Assembly: GCA_021307315.1 (NCBI GenBank)
Contig: JAJSPD010000050.1
Span: 289,250 to 353,249 of the forward strand
Source of the DNA: Bisporella sp. PMI_857
Lineage: Eukaryota; Ascomycota; Leotiomycetes; Helotiales; Helotiaceae
Length of the DNA: 64,000 nt
Reading direction: 5' to 3'
This document shows, piece after piece, positions 34,888-46,052 of this stretch. The stretch's first letter is position 1; every line of letters starts with the position of its first letter. The notes beneath the pieces are model-generated. The model saw only the letters and a list, made by a program, of their open reading frames with translations, made no database searches and was not told the DNA's origin. Both the position numbers and the translations under genes were made by a program.

Positions 34888-36367
34888 ATGCGTCGTAGGA
34901 GAGGCGCATTGCTTTCCATTTTGGCTATTCTTGCTTTGATTCTTCACTACTCGCGAACACCGAGCATTTTGCAGAGCACCTTCGACACCACTTCTGGATA
35001 TGGAACACATCATGGGGCTGGAGAACCCCACAAATCGCTGTTCCTCTCGGAGGATCAGTGTGCGAAGGCTTTTCTGGTGTTGAACAAGGAGATAGACAAT
35101 GCCGTCGCTCAAGGACCATTCAAATTGAGGAGAATCCAAGACAACACACCTGGACTGGTACAAGGCAGAATAAAGAATGGAAAGGTGCGGAATTGATGCC
35201 CTCGGCAGTGTGGAAGCGGCAGCGCCGGACTGATTGTCAATTAAGTTGTACATCATATCTGCCTTCAAGGACAATGCTCTGCATGTAAGTATTATGTTTA
35301 TCGTGCGCCGTTCAAAACACTAATATGAAGCAGCGTGCACCAGCTGTTCTCCACTCTCTACACCGCGCTATAATCACGTCTCCCGAACCTCTGCCTGACA
35401 CAATATTCGCACTTAATATCAACGATGAACCGCGCGAAAACACATGGTCGTTTGCATACTCTAATGATGATTTCACACCATATACTCCATGGCTGATGCC
35501 GCATTACAGCTCCTGGTCCTGGCCAATTCTAGAACTGGGCGCTTTGGACGAAGTGCTGGCTAGAATCGACGACGTGGAAAGCGAAACACCATGGGCAAAA
35601 AAGATTGACAAGGCAGTCTGGAGGGGTACAGAAGTGTTTAACCCAGATTGGAGTACCCGGCTGAGAAATAAACTGGTTGAAACTGCAAACGGCAAGGAGT
35701 GGGCAGACATTGAGGCATCGGGGCGCGGACGAAGAAACACCATTCGAGGGGAGGAGTTCTGTAGATATGCGTATATTGTATATGCTGAGGTAGGCTACAT
35801 TTCTTATACTCCACAGACTCTTCTCGTAATGAAGTCGCGCACTTATTTTTTCTATATACTTATTTGCAACAGGGAAGGTCATATTCAGGCAGGCTTCCTT
35901 TCCACCAAGCCTGCGCTTCTGTCATCCTTACACCGCCTCCAACTTTTCTCCTCCATAATACTCATCTGCTCCGTCCCATCTTCTCCTCAGTGTTTCAAAA
36001 CATGTCCCCAGTACCTGTTGCTCCGCCGCCAGAATCCTATCCGCTCAACTCCTCCACCACCTGGCCAACTTCATATCCCGCGCATATCGCTAACGTAGTT
36101 TTCGTTGCACCAGATTGGTCTGATCTTGAAGAGACTATCACCTACCTACGCTCCAATCCTTCGATTGGGCGAGGTATTGCGACAAGGCAGCGGGAATTGA
36201 TGGTTGGAGGTGGATACTTGAGCGAAGGCGCGGAAGCGTGTTACTGGAGGAGCTTAATACGGGCATGGAGCAAAATGGTGCGGATTGAAGACGAGAGCGA
36301 ATGGGAGGAAGGAATGAGATGGGAGACATTCATTCTTCTAGGGGAACTGGCATACGAAAACATCTAA
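34888..36367 (+). CDS. Glycosyltransferase family 90 (CAP10-like) type II membrane protein
   Basis: Four exons: 34888-35184, 35246-35284 (only 39 nt), 35334-35789 and 35873-36367. All junctions are phase 0 and the product has 428 residues. A hydrophobic anchor (LLSILAILALILHYS, residues about 8-22) after a cluster of Arg residues marks a Golgi type II membrane protein. CAP10/GT90 features follow: a stem region, NGKLYIISAFKDNALHRAPA across the two small introns, ALNINDEPRENTWSFAYS, KKIDKAVWRGTEVFNPDWS (the family W-R-G block), GRRNTIRGEEFCRYAYIVYAEGRSYSGRLPF and PHIANVVFVAPDWSDLEETI-like sequence near the end. Relatives include the Cryptococcus capsule protein Cap10 and beta-xylosyl/O-glucosyltransferases, so a role in cell-surface glycan assembly is likely. 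The glycan itself is unknown. Confidence 0.88.
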
Positions 36368-39097
36368 GCGCCATTTACTTGACGGAACATTAAGGAATGT
36401 AGAAGGATGCCAATATTGGATATTTAGATTATGTTTATAGTTTTGGATATCAATAGTTGAATAGAAATACTGTTGGTCTTCAGGCGGCTCTATTGAGTTG
36501 TTGGTACGACGTACGTTTGAAGACGCGATCGCGTCTACCACCTTGATAGTACAAGATACCTTCTACTAGGCTTTCTATTTTGACTAGCACGTCTCGAGAC
36601 TTTCAAGAATTTTGTCAACATCTTTGCTCTAATATATACTAGCAAGCGATCGGAATGATACAATAGTTATCCATAATGCTAAGTCGTTGCTCATAGTTTG
36701 AGTAACTGGACTTGAGATTCCACCATAACAGCATCATATATGGGATTCCCCATGCGATTCAAAATATTCTGGATCGAATACAACCCCTTTTCCCATCCCC
36801 CCAAATGGTTTCCTTAGCTTAAGTGAGCGCTTCAAAGAACTGCCACCTCATTGAATCTCCAATTATCTGGCTGGACGGGAGAGAATAAACCGCGGAAATC
36901 CAGCCCAGGACTTGCCGTCTAGAACTGTGCGCATCGGGCAATCGAAATTGCCAATTGCGCGTGCTATATCTGCACTTTGTCCTGATTTTCTATTGCAATT
37001 GGCCTGGAACGGAAGCATCGATTTTTGTTGCACATCGGCAAATGATGCCTTAACGCCTCAATATTCTCGATATAAGGGGCTTCTTCGAAATGAGGTCCAC
37101 TATTGCCGCATCAGGAGAAGCACGGTTTTTGCTTTTTTTTTTTTTTGTTAGCATGGCGCCTCAATGCCTTGTCGCCTTGGTGCCTTGACTTTCTGCTTTT
37201 TTTAATGCCTGATTGCCTTTGTTTTTTTTGGTTTGTTTGCTGCCTCAGGGGTGGTGCATGACAAGATAAACCGGTTGATGGCGCAAAAGTTTCGAGTGAA
37301 GAGATAAGGAGAGCGATGGCGTGCATGCATGAAGTGGCTTGAAGCAAGGAAGGAATGTATTTTTTTTTAAAAAAAAAGTACATGCGTAATCTGATAAGAC
37401 AACCACGTGCCCTCTTAACGCCTGTTTGCCTATGTACTTGCGGCTCGCCATATTTTTTTATGACACATCGTTTGATTGCCATAGGGTACTTTTTTCCATT
37501 TCATAGAAGGCTTGTAATGTTTTGCGAAAGCAAGATTCTGATTATGCTTTGTCTTGGCATAGCCAGCCTTTCTGTTTTAGACTTAAGTGTTTTGGGTTGA
37601 CACCTCATGGTCACAAGATCAAACGTATTGTTTTGGTCTATGAGGGAAACGTAGAGGCTGACGCTGAAAATGCCTTTACATTGCCTAAGAGATGACAAGT
37701 ACTCCACCAAGGATCGTCATTGAGTGACATATTTCAGGAAATGCCGCAATGACCAAGACTTAACCATAGCTGCGTGTTGAGGTATTTTTCTACAGTGCAC
37801 CCTAACGGTACATCCTCTATTCTTCGTTACATTTCATGAATGTCATAGATTTGAATTGCGGTTACGGTCTCGGCCTTTTCCAGGCAAATCGTACTTTTAG
37901 CTGCAACGGTACTTTTAGTCATGTCCACGGCTACCGAGAGTATTCGGCGGACCCGAAGCCACAAAACGACCTCTCGGAAGCTTCCCTCTCCTTTCTTACT
38001 AGCCAAACCTTGGGTCAGGCTTATCTACTCTTGACTCGGCTCGGTATGGGGCTTCATTCTAGGCAGCGCTGGTAACTTGGAGTATTCACGGCGCTGGATC
38101 TTGGCAGCGGTTCATATGAAAGATTTAGTCCTATCATGAGATGTGAAGTACACACGCTCCACACACCTAAATCTCTGGTGTAGTCTTGGTACCAGTAGAT
38201 ATCGTGTCAAGTACATGTTATACACGTCGTATTGCATGAAAAAGAAAGTGTTGAATTGGCGTCTGAAGTATCTCACGCCCAGCGGGTATGATGCATATGA
38301 CAATATTTTGCCACTCTATTTTATATTACTCGCACACAAACACAATCAATCTTTGCATGAAACTGAAGAGCCTCAAATGAAGCACAACTTTCTCTCCATC
38401 ACTATCAGCAAAAGTTAGTTTATATAAGAGCGAGCTTAAAGCTTTCACATGACCGATCTCCTGTTTCGCCTAGACCTCGTTCTTCAGCAAGGCCAGCTTG
38501 GACCACACGGTGGCGTCAGGGCCAAGAGCCACCATGCACGTCTCAATGCGGGGAAATATAACAATTGCTTGGCGCACCTTGGCTTAGATAACGACCGTTC
38601 CAATCAAACCTCTCGATTCCGGTAGACAAAGGCATCCAAGTTGGCTGCGCCTCCACTGATCTTGTCAGGTAGATGACAGCCGCTAGGATCTGTGTTTTGG
38701 GACTGAGGTGTGGATAGGTGTGCTTTGTTTGATGACTGTGGTTGGAAGAGATGACTCGAGGAGGAGGAGGGAGTGCGGCGATTGGTACATTAGTACCGGG
38801 CTTCGGGCTGACGATGGCGGCTATGGTTGGTTGGAAAGGAACGAATGGCCAAAGGTTGATCATGACGTGAACTTTAGGCTCTGGTGGTTGCGAGCTGACG
38901 CCTGGTTGGTAGTGCTGACCAGGGAGCTTGATGGAGGAATAGTTTTCCCCTCCTTATATAAAGAGAGCTTTCTGCCTACCAGGTACTTGAAAAAAGTATT
39001 TATCATCCACCAGACATAGAAGCTTGGGCCGAACCAGCTTTCAAACACCCTCATACCAACAAATCAAACAACGAACGTACCTCCAACTACTACAATC
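36368..39097. other. Long intergenic region with low-complexity runs, no gene seen
   Basis: No coding region is supported over 2.7 kb. Homopolymer T and A runs occur at 37131-37146 and 37359-37377. A loose GCCT-rich motif recurs between 37050 and 37430. The last few hundred bases should hold the promoter of the small Ser-rich protein; a TATATAAA-like box lies near 38954. Confidence 0.45.
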
Positions 39098-39688
39098 ATG
39101 GCAACAAATATCACAATTGAAGAGCCGATTTCACCTCCGAGGGTTGTGTTCAAAGAACCTAATCTCGCAAAGCGCCGCGGCTCAGTTGCATCGTCGCGCT
39201 CCAACGCTTCTAGCACAGCAATTGACGACGATCATTACGAGGACTGGACTACCACCACAGCCGAGAAAGATACCTGGTAAGTTTCCCCCTCCCCCTCGTC
39301 ATCCCTTGCCCGTCGCGAAACAAAGCTAACAAACCGCAACAGGGCCAACCGCGAACGCCGACGCTCTTCGATCTTCGCCAAAATAGACGACATCCAGCCC
39401 GTGCAAGCCTTCAAGCCCTCCTCACCCACGAGCAGCGGCGGCCTGGAACCGCTCGCGCGCGGCGAGCGCCGCGGGAGCATCCTGAGCCTGTGGACGAGCG
39501 GGAAGGACAAGGACGGCCGGCACGTCCTGCACTCCGACGGCGAGCACGTGCACAAGTGGGACGTGGAGAAGAAGCGCGAGGAGCGCGGCAGCAAGGGCAG
39601 CATGGAGCGCGAGCGCCACGGCAGCATCTTGAGCCTGTTCACCAACAGCAAGGACGAGAAGGGGCGAAGCATCATTTCTTCCGGATAA
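39098..39688 (+). CDS. Small Ser/Arg-rich protein with duplicated GSILSLW motif
   Basis: Two exons, 39098-39276 and 39343-39688, with a 66-nt intron (GTAAGT, CTAAC, CAACAG), encode 174 residues. The start context (ATCATGGC) is good. The protein is hydrophilic and lacks a signal peptide or membrane segment. An imperfect repeat stands out: RRGSILSLWTSGKDKDGR at about 109-126 and RHGSILSLFTNSKDEKGR at about 152-169. Ser residues follow basic ones (RRGS, RRRSS, KRRGS), fitting basophilic kinases such as PKA. The second exon is GC-rich with strong G/C third-position bias, unlike its flanks, suggesting high expression. I recall small fungal stress or conidiation proteins of this style but cannot name a family with confidence. 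Confidence 0.72.
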
Positions 39689-41424
39689 CGGCTATTTTTG
39701 CGGGGGGGATTGCAGGGGAAAGGAAACTGCCGGGGGGGTTTTTTTTTCATTTTTTTCTTTTAGTATGCTGTTTTTTTTGTATTTTTCAATTCTTTCCAGG
39801 AAGGTTTTTACTACTTAGGGAAAGCGAAATGGCGGGTTTTATTTTTTGTTTTCTTGTTTTCCTTGAGGGGGTTTATTGTTGGGAAATTTATATCCGTGTA
39901 TATGATACCACTGGGCAGAATGCGGAAAATAAAGATACCTTTTTTTTTTTCTCTTCTCCTTCCTTCATCTTTTCCTTAGTTGTACATATCACGAACGATT
40001 TAGAATTCTATGATCCTATCACGAAAAGGAACGAGCAAAAAAAATTGGAAAATAGAGGGTTTCCCCTTGAATGGTGGTGTTTTATGTATCGCTGGCTTGC
40101 GGAGGATTTTGCTGGCTTGGTATACCCATGTAAGACAAAGCTGAATTGAAGGCAGTTAAGAACCGGTTTTTTTTTTAAAAAAATCTTTCTCTATATCATA
40201 CTTCCAGCTTACGGTCAATTTACATCCATGAAAATGCTTTCCCTCGAATTTAACTTGTATGAATAAGCCGCATGCGTCCACCTATGTAATCGCATAAACC
40301 TGGACCTTTTCTTCCCCTCACCCTTCCAGCATGGGATTAGCTGACTCGAAAATCAATCCATATCCTTCTGATTTTTTGATTGATTTTTTTTCCCCTTTGC
40401 ATATGTGCGGGCTTCTGCTTTAGATGTGAAGTTTTGGTATTGGCGAGTTATAGTGGTGAGGTTGTAGCGTGAGGTTGCAGTCCGAGATTGGTGGGATGCA
40501 GCCGGCAGTTTTGAGGGTTCTTGGCTGGGAGGGGAGGGTTTGTGGTGGGGCTTCTGGGGCTTGGTTGGTAGAGAGGGTGTGCGAGGTGTGGTAGATGGTG
40601 TGTGTTGCGGGAAGGCGAATGAGGAATAAGGGGAAATGGGGAATGGTGATTGTTTTTTTGTTGTAGTTGGGTGTGTATAAAATGATGGGGTGGTGGTGGC
40701 ATGGAATGTGGTTGTTAAGTCAGGCTTTTGGAGTGTTTGTGTCAGGTTAGTGTGACGTGTTGTGCTGTAGATCTTGGAACATGATGCATCGTATCATCGT
40801 GTAAGAATTGCATCACTGAAGTGTGATTATTGTACTTTATGAGGCGTCAGGTAATTTATTTGTTGCGGGACTGAAGGTAAGGAATGACATTGGGTGACGT
40901 TGACATGTGTTGTTATGATTAGATGTGGGATCACTATTGATGGATGACCCGGAAATTAAAGCATGATAGAAGGTTTCATGGGGAAGATGTAGCATTTCAT
41001 GTTTCTGGACAAGAGATCTCACTTCAAAAATACTATCGCTATCGCAAGCAACCATATTCCTTAGTCCATAGCACCTGGTTGCTCCGATCCTCCCGTCAAT
41101 AACACGCCATCCCAGATCCCCGCTTTGTTGTCCCAGATACAAGATACTCCATCCAAAGAAACCCCCAATTGCATATGTCCGATCCCAAACTGTTCTCCGT
41201 GATTCCTAACGACAGGCTCTCACTCCGAAGAGGAGCACGTATTCGTTTTCCCTTTCGTAATCCTATACCCCGTGTTGACGTGCCTCGTCTCGGACTAAAA
41301 GACGATCCCATCCATGGCCCCACCCCCGTTCCAATCCGCATTCTGACCATTCCCTTTGGATTGGCATAATCTATTTGCTTGTTAGATCTGAAGGAGAAAG
41401 AGGGATGAAGATGTAGAGACATAC
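39689..41424. other. Long 3' region with skewed composition, no gene seen
   Basis: Just after the preceding stop codon come long T runs (39738-39776, 39940-39951) and A runs. A G/T-skewed + strand block at about 40440-40740 gives a Pro/His-rich minus-strand frame that I regard as compositional. The minus-strand frame 41096-41422 lies behind a good GTATGT donor at about 41404 but shows no motif. Confidence 0.4.
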
Positions 41425-41640
41425 CTAATGTCCACTTGGTCCTGGGAATGGTCCGTTCCCCGCACCAACTCTCTTGCTCGCTGGGATCAACTTGGGGAAC
41501 TTGGCCTTGGACATGACATGTTTGGTGCGTTGCACGGCGGGATTAATCATGGGAGCGTTGAGCTCTGCACAGCAGAAAGTGAGGAGGACGACGTTGCCTG
41601 CGGAAAGAGCGGCGTAATATGTTCCCACTGGAGAAGGCAT
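41425..41640 (-). CDS. Possible small protein, 71 residues, unknown
   Basis: A leftward frame from an ATG at 41640 reads MPSPVGTYYAALSAGNVVLL and continues with TFCCAELNAPMINPAVQRTK, then a basic tail ending in GPFPGPSGH. A GTATGT donor follows the TAG stop directly, which would suit an intron in the 3' untranslated region or a mis-called last codon. The hydrophobic stretch at 9-25 might be a membrane segment. The opposite strand is also open, so the call is weak. No family was recognised. Confidence 0.3.
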   Translation of the reverse strand: MPSPVGTYYAALSAGNVVLLTFCCAELNAPMINPAVQRTKHVMSKAKFPKLIPASKRVGAGNGPFPGPSGH

Positions 41641-43578
41641 GTTTGTTGTGACTGAAGGATCGACTTGGAATGTAGAGAAACGTAGAAAGTAGACTTGAAG
41701 GTGAAAGAGGTGGATTTGATGGTTTGAATAGTGGTTATGATGAGGTTTGTTGGTGTTTGATGAAGGGGAGAGAAGAGAAGAACAAGGAGGAAGAGGAGAA
41801 GGGTGGTGGAGAAGAAAGAGAGGAGAAGGCGGATGAGGTGGACATGGCCTGAGAATCTGGGGGTGGAACCACTGAAAGGGTGATTCAAAGTGACCTGAAG
41901 GCACCTGAAGAGACCTGTAAAGAGCGAAGTGACTTACCCCGCGTTTGAAAGACAACTTCGCCCCGCTCGGCCCCGCTGTAAGCGGCAATGCGTGCGTCAC
42001 GAGTGGTGCATCCTTCTTGGGTGACAAAGAGCAGTGCTGAATCAGTTTCGAGTTGCTTTGCTTGGGATTACAAAGTATTTTGAAGAATTATGAGGTACCG
42101 TTTTGTGATTGCTACGGATACGACATATCATCGCGTGGGAGTATGATGGTAGTCACGTGATTATCATGTGTCGTGCCTTGCTGGGAATGGTCTGAGCGTC
42201 TCAGATGAGGGTGGAGCCGAAGTGACCAGCCGATCTTGCTAAGAATAGAGCTTGCACGGCGGAGTGTATTGCTCTATCCTGATGTGAACAAACCAAAGAA
42301 AAAACAATGACGGCAGCTAGAGCACGAGGAGCATAGTTACTACTCTTGCCATAGCAAAGATGTTCTTATTTTAGTAATCTACCGGAATGGCAGGTGAACC
42401 AAATATCAAAGAAATCAAAAGAAGTGTTGTTAAAGCGCTGGCAAAGCCCGAAATCCCAACCCGGGCTCGCTTAAATAGGGGTCAAGGCGTCTCCTTATTA
42501 GATACTTGGTAAACATTCCTTTACACAAACTCGTATTCCATATATTGCAGTAGTGTGTGGTTCCTGCTACATCTTTGCACACCCTGAGGATTTAGATTGG
42601 CCACACGATCAAGTCGCTTGCATGAGCAGAGGCATTTCTGATTGGCTGCCTCTTCATCAAATTGGAACCTGACTTACCAAAGTAAGCCAGTGTTTAAGAG
42701 AAGAGCCTTACGATGTTATCGCTTTGCAGTAACCATGTTGTTTTCTGGAACGGTCAGCATGCTGGCGTAGGGCTGTCGATGCCAGAGGCTGATTTCGACT
42801 AGTTCAAGTATAATTAATCAATTATTGGCAAGGCTCCTCGCATATCAGCTTATTTGCAGTGCGTCATTCTTAGCCTTTCCCATCATTCATTGATTCAAGT
42901 GAATAGCGCGGATCTGTAGGGCGGAAGGATTCCCTGGTACAAGGACACCCGCATAAGAGCATCGAATGAGAAAGGCGGAGGTAGGGCCTTTCTGGGAAGG
43001 CTAAAAGACTGGTGTGGGTCGGAGGGCGGGATTTGAGACAGGCTGAGAGGTTTAAATATTTGCCCATGCCGTTATGATTGTCAGTCTTGGCTCATTTTTA
43101 AGTTAACGATCGACAACTACCTTTTGCACACCGACCGCAAGACTCATCGGAGGACTGGCCATTTCCACCGCTACCTAAGAGATTTTTGGACCAGGTTTCA
43201 CCTCTCTGGGACGGGTTTCCATCTTCCTTCTGCGAGGCTCTACCCTCCTAGGACGAATCGACATTCTTCTACGCCAACAACTACAACGCAAAGCCGAACA
43301 CGGATTCGCGCTGAACAGAAGCCTCTTTCTTATTTCCATATCGAAACCCTCATCGAAACAGTCTCACACCACTTTACTATTCACCCACGATTGGAATCCT
43401 TATTACAGCATTACTTTCCTCCGAAGCAGCCTGGTCGCCTTGATATGATATACGTCGACACAAATCCTACATTAACGATACATACACTGTCTGACAGTGC
43501 GGAGTTATACTGGCCGCGCTCTGGAAGGAAAGAAAGTTAGCTACAGGTACAATTCCTAGTTCACATATTTGAAAGGCT
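41641..43578. other. Intergenic region, no convincing gene
   Basis: The + strand frame 43124-43540 is 138 codons long and contains plausible protein sequence in its second half (HIETLIETVSHHFTIHPRLE, then GRLDMIYVDTN), but it has no recognisable domain and runs up to the edge of the minisatellite. A region of purine-rich sequence at 41690-41830 gives a Ser/Leu-rich antisense frame. I do not call a gene here. Confidence 0.35.
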
Positions 43579-43867
43579 AAGGATCTCACAGGAAACCTCA
43601 AGGATCTTACTGGAAACTTTAAGGATCTTACTGGAAACCTCAAAGATCTTACTGGAAACTTTAAGAATCTCACTGGAAACCTCAAAGATCTCACTAGAAA
43701 CCTCAAAGATCTCACTAGAAACCTCAAAAATCTCACTGGAAACCTTAAGGATCTCACTGGAAACTTTAAGTATCACTGGAGACCTCAAGGATCTCACTGG
43801 AAACTTTAAGTATTACTGGAAACCTCAAGGATCCTACTGGAAACCTTAAGGATCTCACTGGAAAACC
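43579..43867. repeat. 21-bp minisatellite, about 14 copies
   Basis: Tandem units of the type AAGGATCTCACTGGAAACCTC repeat about 14 times, followed by two degenerate copies to about 43905. The first nine units are exactly 21 bp, and two later units lack two bases. The ends of units alternate CTC and TTT in the first five copies, suggesting a 42-bp dimer stage. Read on the + strand, the first nine units give a heptapeptide repeat of the form KDLTGNL; read on the minus strand they give RSLRFPV. No start codon leads into the + strand frame. Confidence 0.92.
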
Positions 43868-43905
43868 AAGGGACTAATTGGAAAATCCAAAGATTTGACC
43901 GGAAT

Positions 43906-44931
43906 AGACAAGGACTGCGCTTGTAAGGCCAAATACTTTGGAGCTAGGGATATCATGTTTTCCATGTACTGCTTTCACTGCCAACAAAAAATGCTAAGGT
44001 ATGTGTTGGCCCCAATATCAAAAATCCAAAATTTCATGACTCATCGCGGATGAACTGACACTTGACAAAACCAATGATCACAGCTCTAGGGTACAAGACA
44101 CTAAAGGAACAAGACAAGTGTAGATCTGGTGTAGCCAGGCTGCGCCCTTCTTTGCTTTACTAACATCTCGCTGGATTTCCAAATCTTTGTCTCAGGCCAG
44201 GTCTTTCTTTGTTACATTGTGTATTCTTACTCATTTTCTTGGGCCGCGTCCTTTTTTATTACATTATATATTTTCACTCTTATTCTTCGATTGTGTCTTT
44301 CTTTACTGCACTATTCTTTTTTCAATTCTTTTTTAGGGGGCTCGCACAGGAGGGACTCAAACAGCGCTGGGTCATGCCTCGCAGCTTTCAGCTCAGGTTG
44401 TGCTAGATGCCTTGTGCCATGGGATTCGGTCCGCGGATGGAACTACCAATACCGAATTGCCATGTGCAAGAAGGAGATTTCTATTCAGGCCGGCCGAGAG
44501 CGTCTGTCTAGTATCTCAAGGGAAGGGACTCAAACAGCGCTGAGTCGCGCCTTGCATGCCTTTGGCTCAGGATCGTACATCTCATGTGACACAGCTTCGC
44601 CTCTACTCCTCTTCCTCCCCTTTTCCTCTCCTCCCATTCTCATCCCCCTTCGCCTCTTCTGCTTCCCTCCTTCTTTATGGCCTAGCCACTCACCGTGAAA
44701 ATCCTCCCCATCCTATTCATCGCTTAGCAAATCATTGCTACCGGTACTCTTTCGAGATTACCAATGTCCTAGTAAGGCCCCCCTCTGCGTGAACAGAGCT
44801 TACATACTACAGGGGCCTGTCTGCCCCTGACTCACATTCTTGTTCCCAAATGTCTTGTACCCTCTGTTCGTCGAATCAAGCGGATTATCCCTTCTAGGCG
44901 CCATATCGATACCCCTTATATTACAGGCATT
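43906..44931. other. Region with an imperfect direct repeat, no gene seen
   Basis: A segment of about 46 bp beginning GGGACTCAAACAGCGCTG occurs at 44352-44397 and again at 44525-44571 in the same orientation. T-rich sequence lies between 44210 and 44340. No coding region was recognised. An upstream exon of the zinc-finger gene might lie near its right end. Confidence 0.4.
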
Positions 44932-46052
44932 GTGGATTATGGATGTTGTAGTAGAAGGGTTGCAGAAGCTAGTACGTTCACTTCTTTTCACCCCTTTCCG
45001 TTTGACTCTAGGCTAACTATTTCTAAAGATGGAAATCACTTTTCTACAAACATAGCCTTTAATGATTTTGCATTCAGTTTGCCCGTGAATCGATGGCCTC
45101 TGTCTAATAGTGAAGAACAATCAGCAAGTGGTCCAAACGTTGCAGAATCGAAGATGGTGATTGAGCCGTCTTCGAGTATGCAACGTTTGGACCTGGGGCG
45201 TTTGGGGTTTACTGCCTCGGATCCATATCCCCCTTCTTTACAAACTCACCAGGAGATTGTATCTCCGAATATGACTCAGGTAGATATTGACGACATGGGA
45301 TATTATTGGGGCGCACAACAACAACCTCTTAATGCCTCTCAAATTTCAGATGGCTCTTTCGACCCTCTCGACGATATTCATTCGAGGACACACACTCCTG
45401 ATGGGAATATCAGAAACTTTTCAGATCTGGAACCTTACGCTTCTGAGTTAGTTATTCTACTGAAAGTTAGCTCTCGCAGCTAATTTTAGGTGTTAGTTCT
45501 CCAACATTGTCTTTCGAACCTTACAGTTTCGATTTGGCGGATCCCAATTTGTCATTTATAAACCAGAGAGACTTCAACATGAGCTTGCAGCCGACCTTCG
45601 ATGTGGTCAGTAGCGCATCTCCTCTAAGCGCCGCCGACCCTCCTCAGCCACCAGGACCGTGAGTCATTTCATCTTGTATCATTAAAATTAGCACGTCACT
45701 AAAGAACTAAACCAAGTACGACCACCCACAATCCAATTCCAAGCCTAACCCTGAGACATGCACCAGTTCCACCTGCCGTAACAAATACTATACAGTATAT
45801 TCCATACTAACTTCCATTTATCGTCTGCTAACTGATCACAACAGATCACAACGATTTCACTGCGTCTTCAACGGATGCACTAAACACTACAAGCGCAAGC
45901 ACGAGTTAAACCGCCACCAGAAAGATCATTCGGGAGCTAGGCTTCACCCGTGTAATGTGTCTGGCTGCAATCGATCGGGACACAGCGGATTTGTAAGGAG
46001 GGATCATCTGAGGCAGCATATGAGGAAAGTCCACGGAACGACCTTGCCGTAA
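44932..46052 (+). CDS. C2H2 zinc-finger transcription factor
   Basis: Three exons: about 44932-45446, 45497-45658 and 45845-46052. Intron 1 is 50 nt (GTTAGT, branch CTAAT, GTTAG) and intron 2 is 186 nt (GTGAGT...CAACAG). The last exon encodes two C2H2 fingers near the C-terminus: Cys-x4-Cys-x12-His-x3-His in CVFNGCTKHYKRKHELNRHQ, and CNVSGCNRSG followed by RRDHLRQHMRKVH. The first 225 residues are polar and acidic (for example QVDIDDMGYYW) and may form an activation region. This layout is typical of fungal nuclear DNA-binding regulators. The N-terminus is uncertain: 44932 is a GTG, not an ATG, and an acceptor (ATTACAG) ends at 44926, so an upstream exon is likely. Target genes cannot be inferred. 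Confidence 0.82.

Noticed and set aside
39490..40149. A 219-codon + strand frame overlapping exon 2 of the small Ser-rich protein
   Set aside because: Its first half is a frame-shifted shadow of a GC-rich exon and its second half reads through T-rich untranslated sequence.
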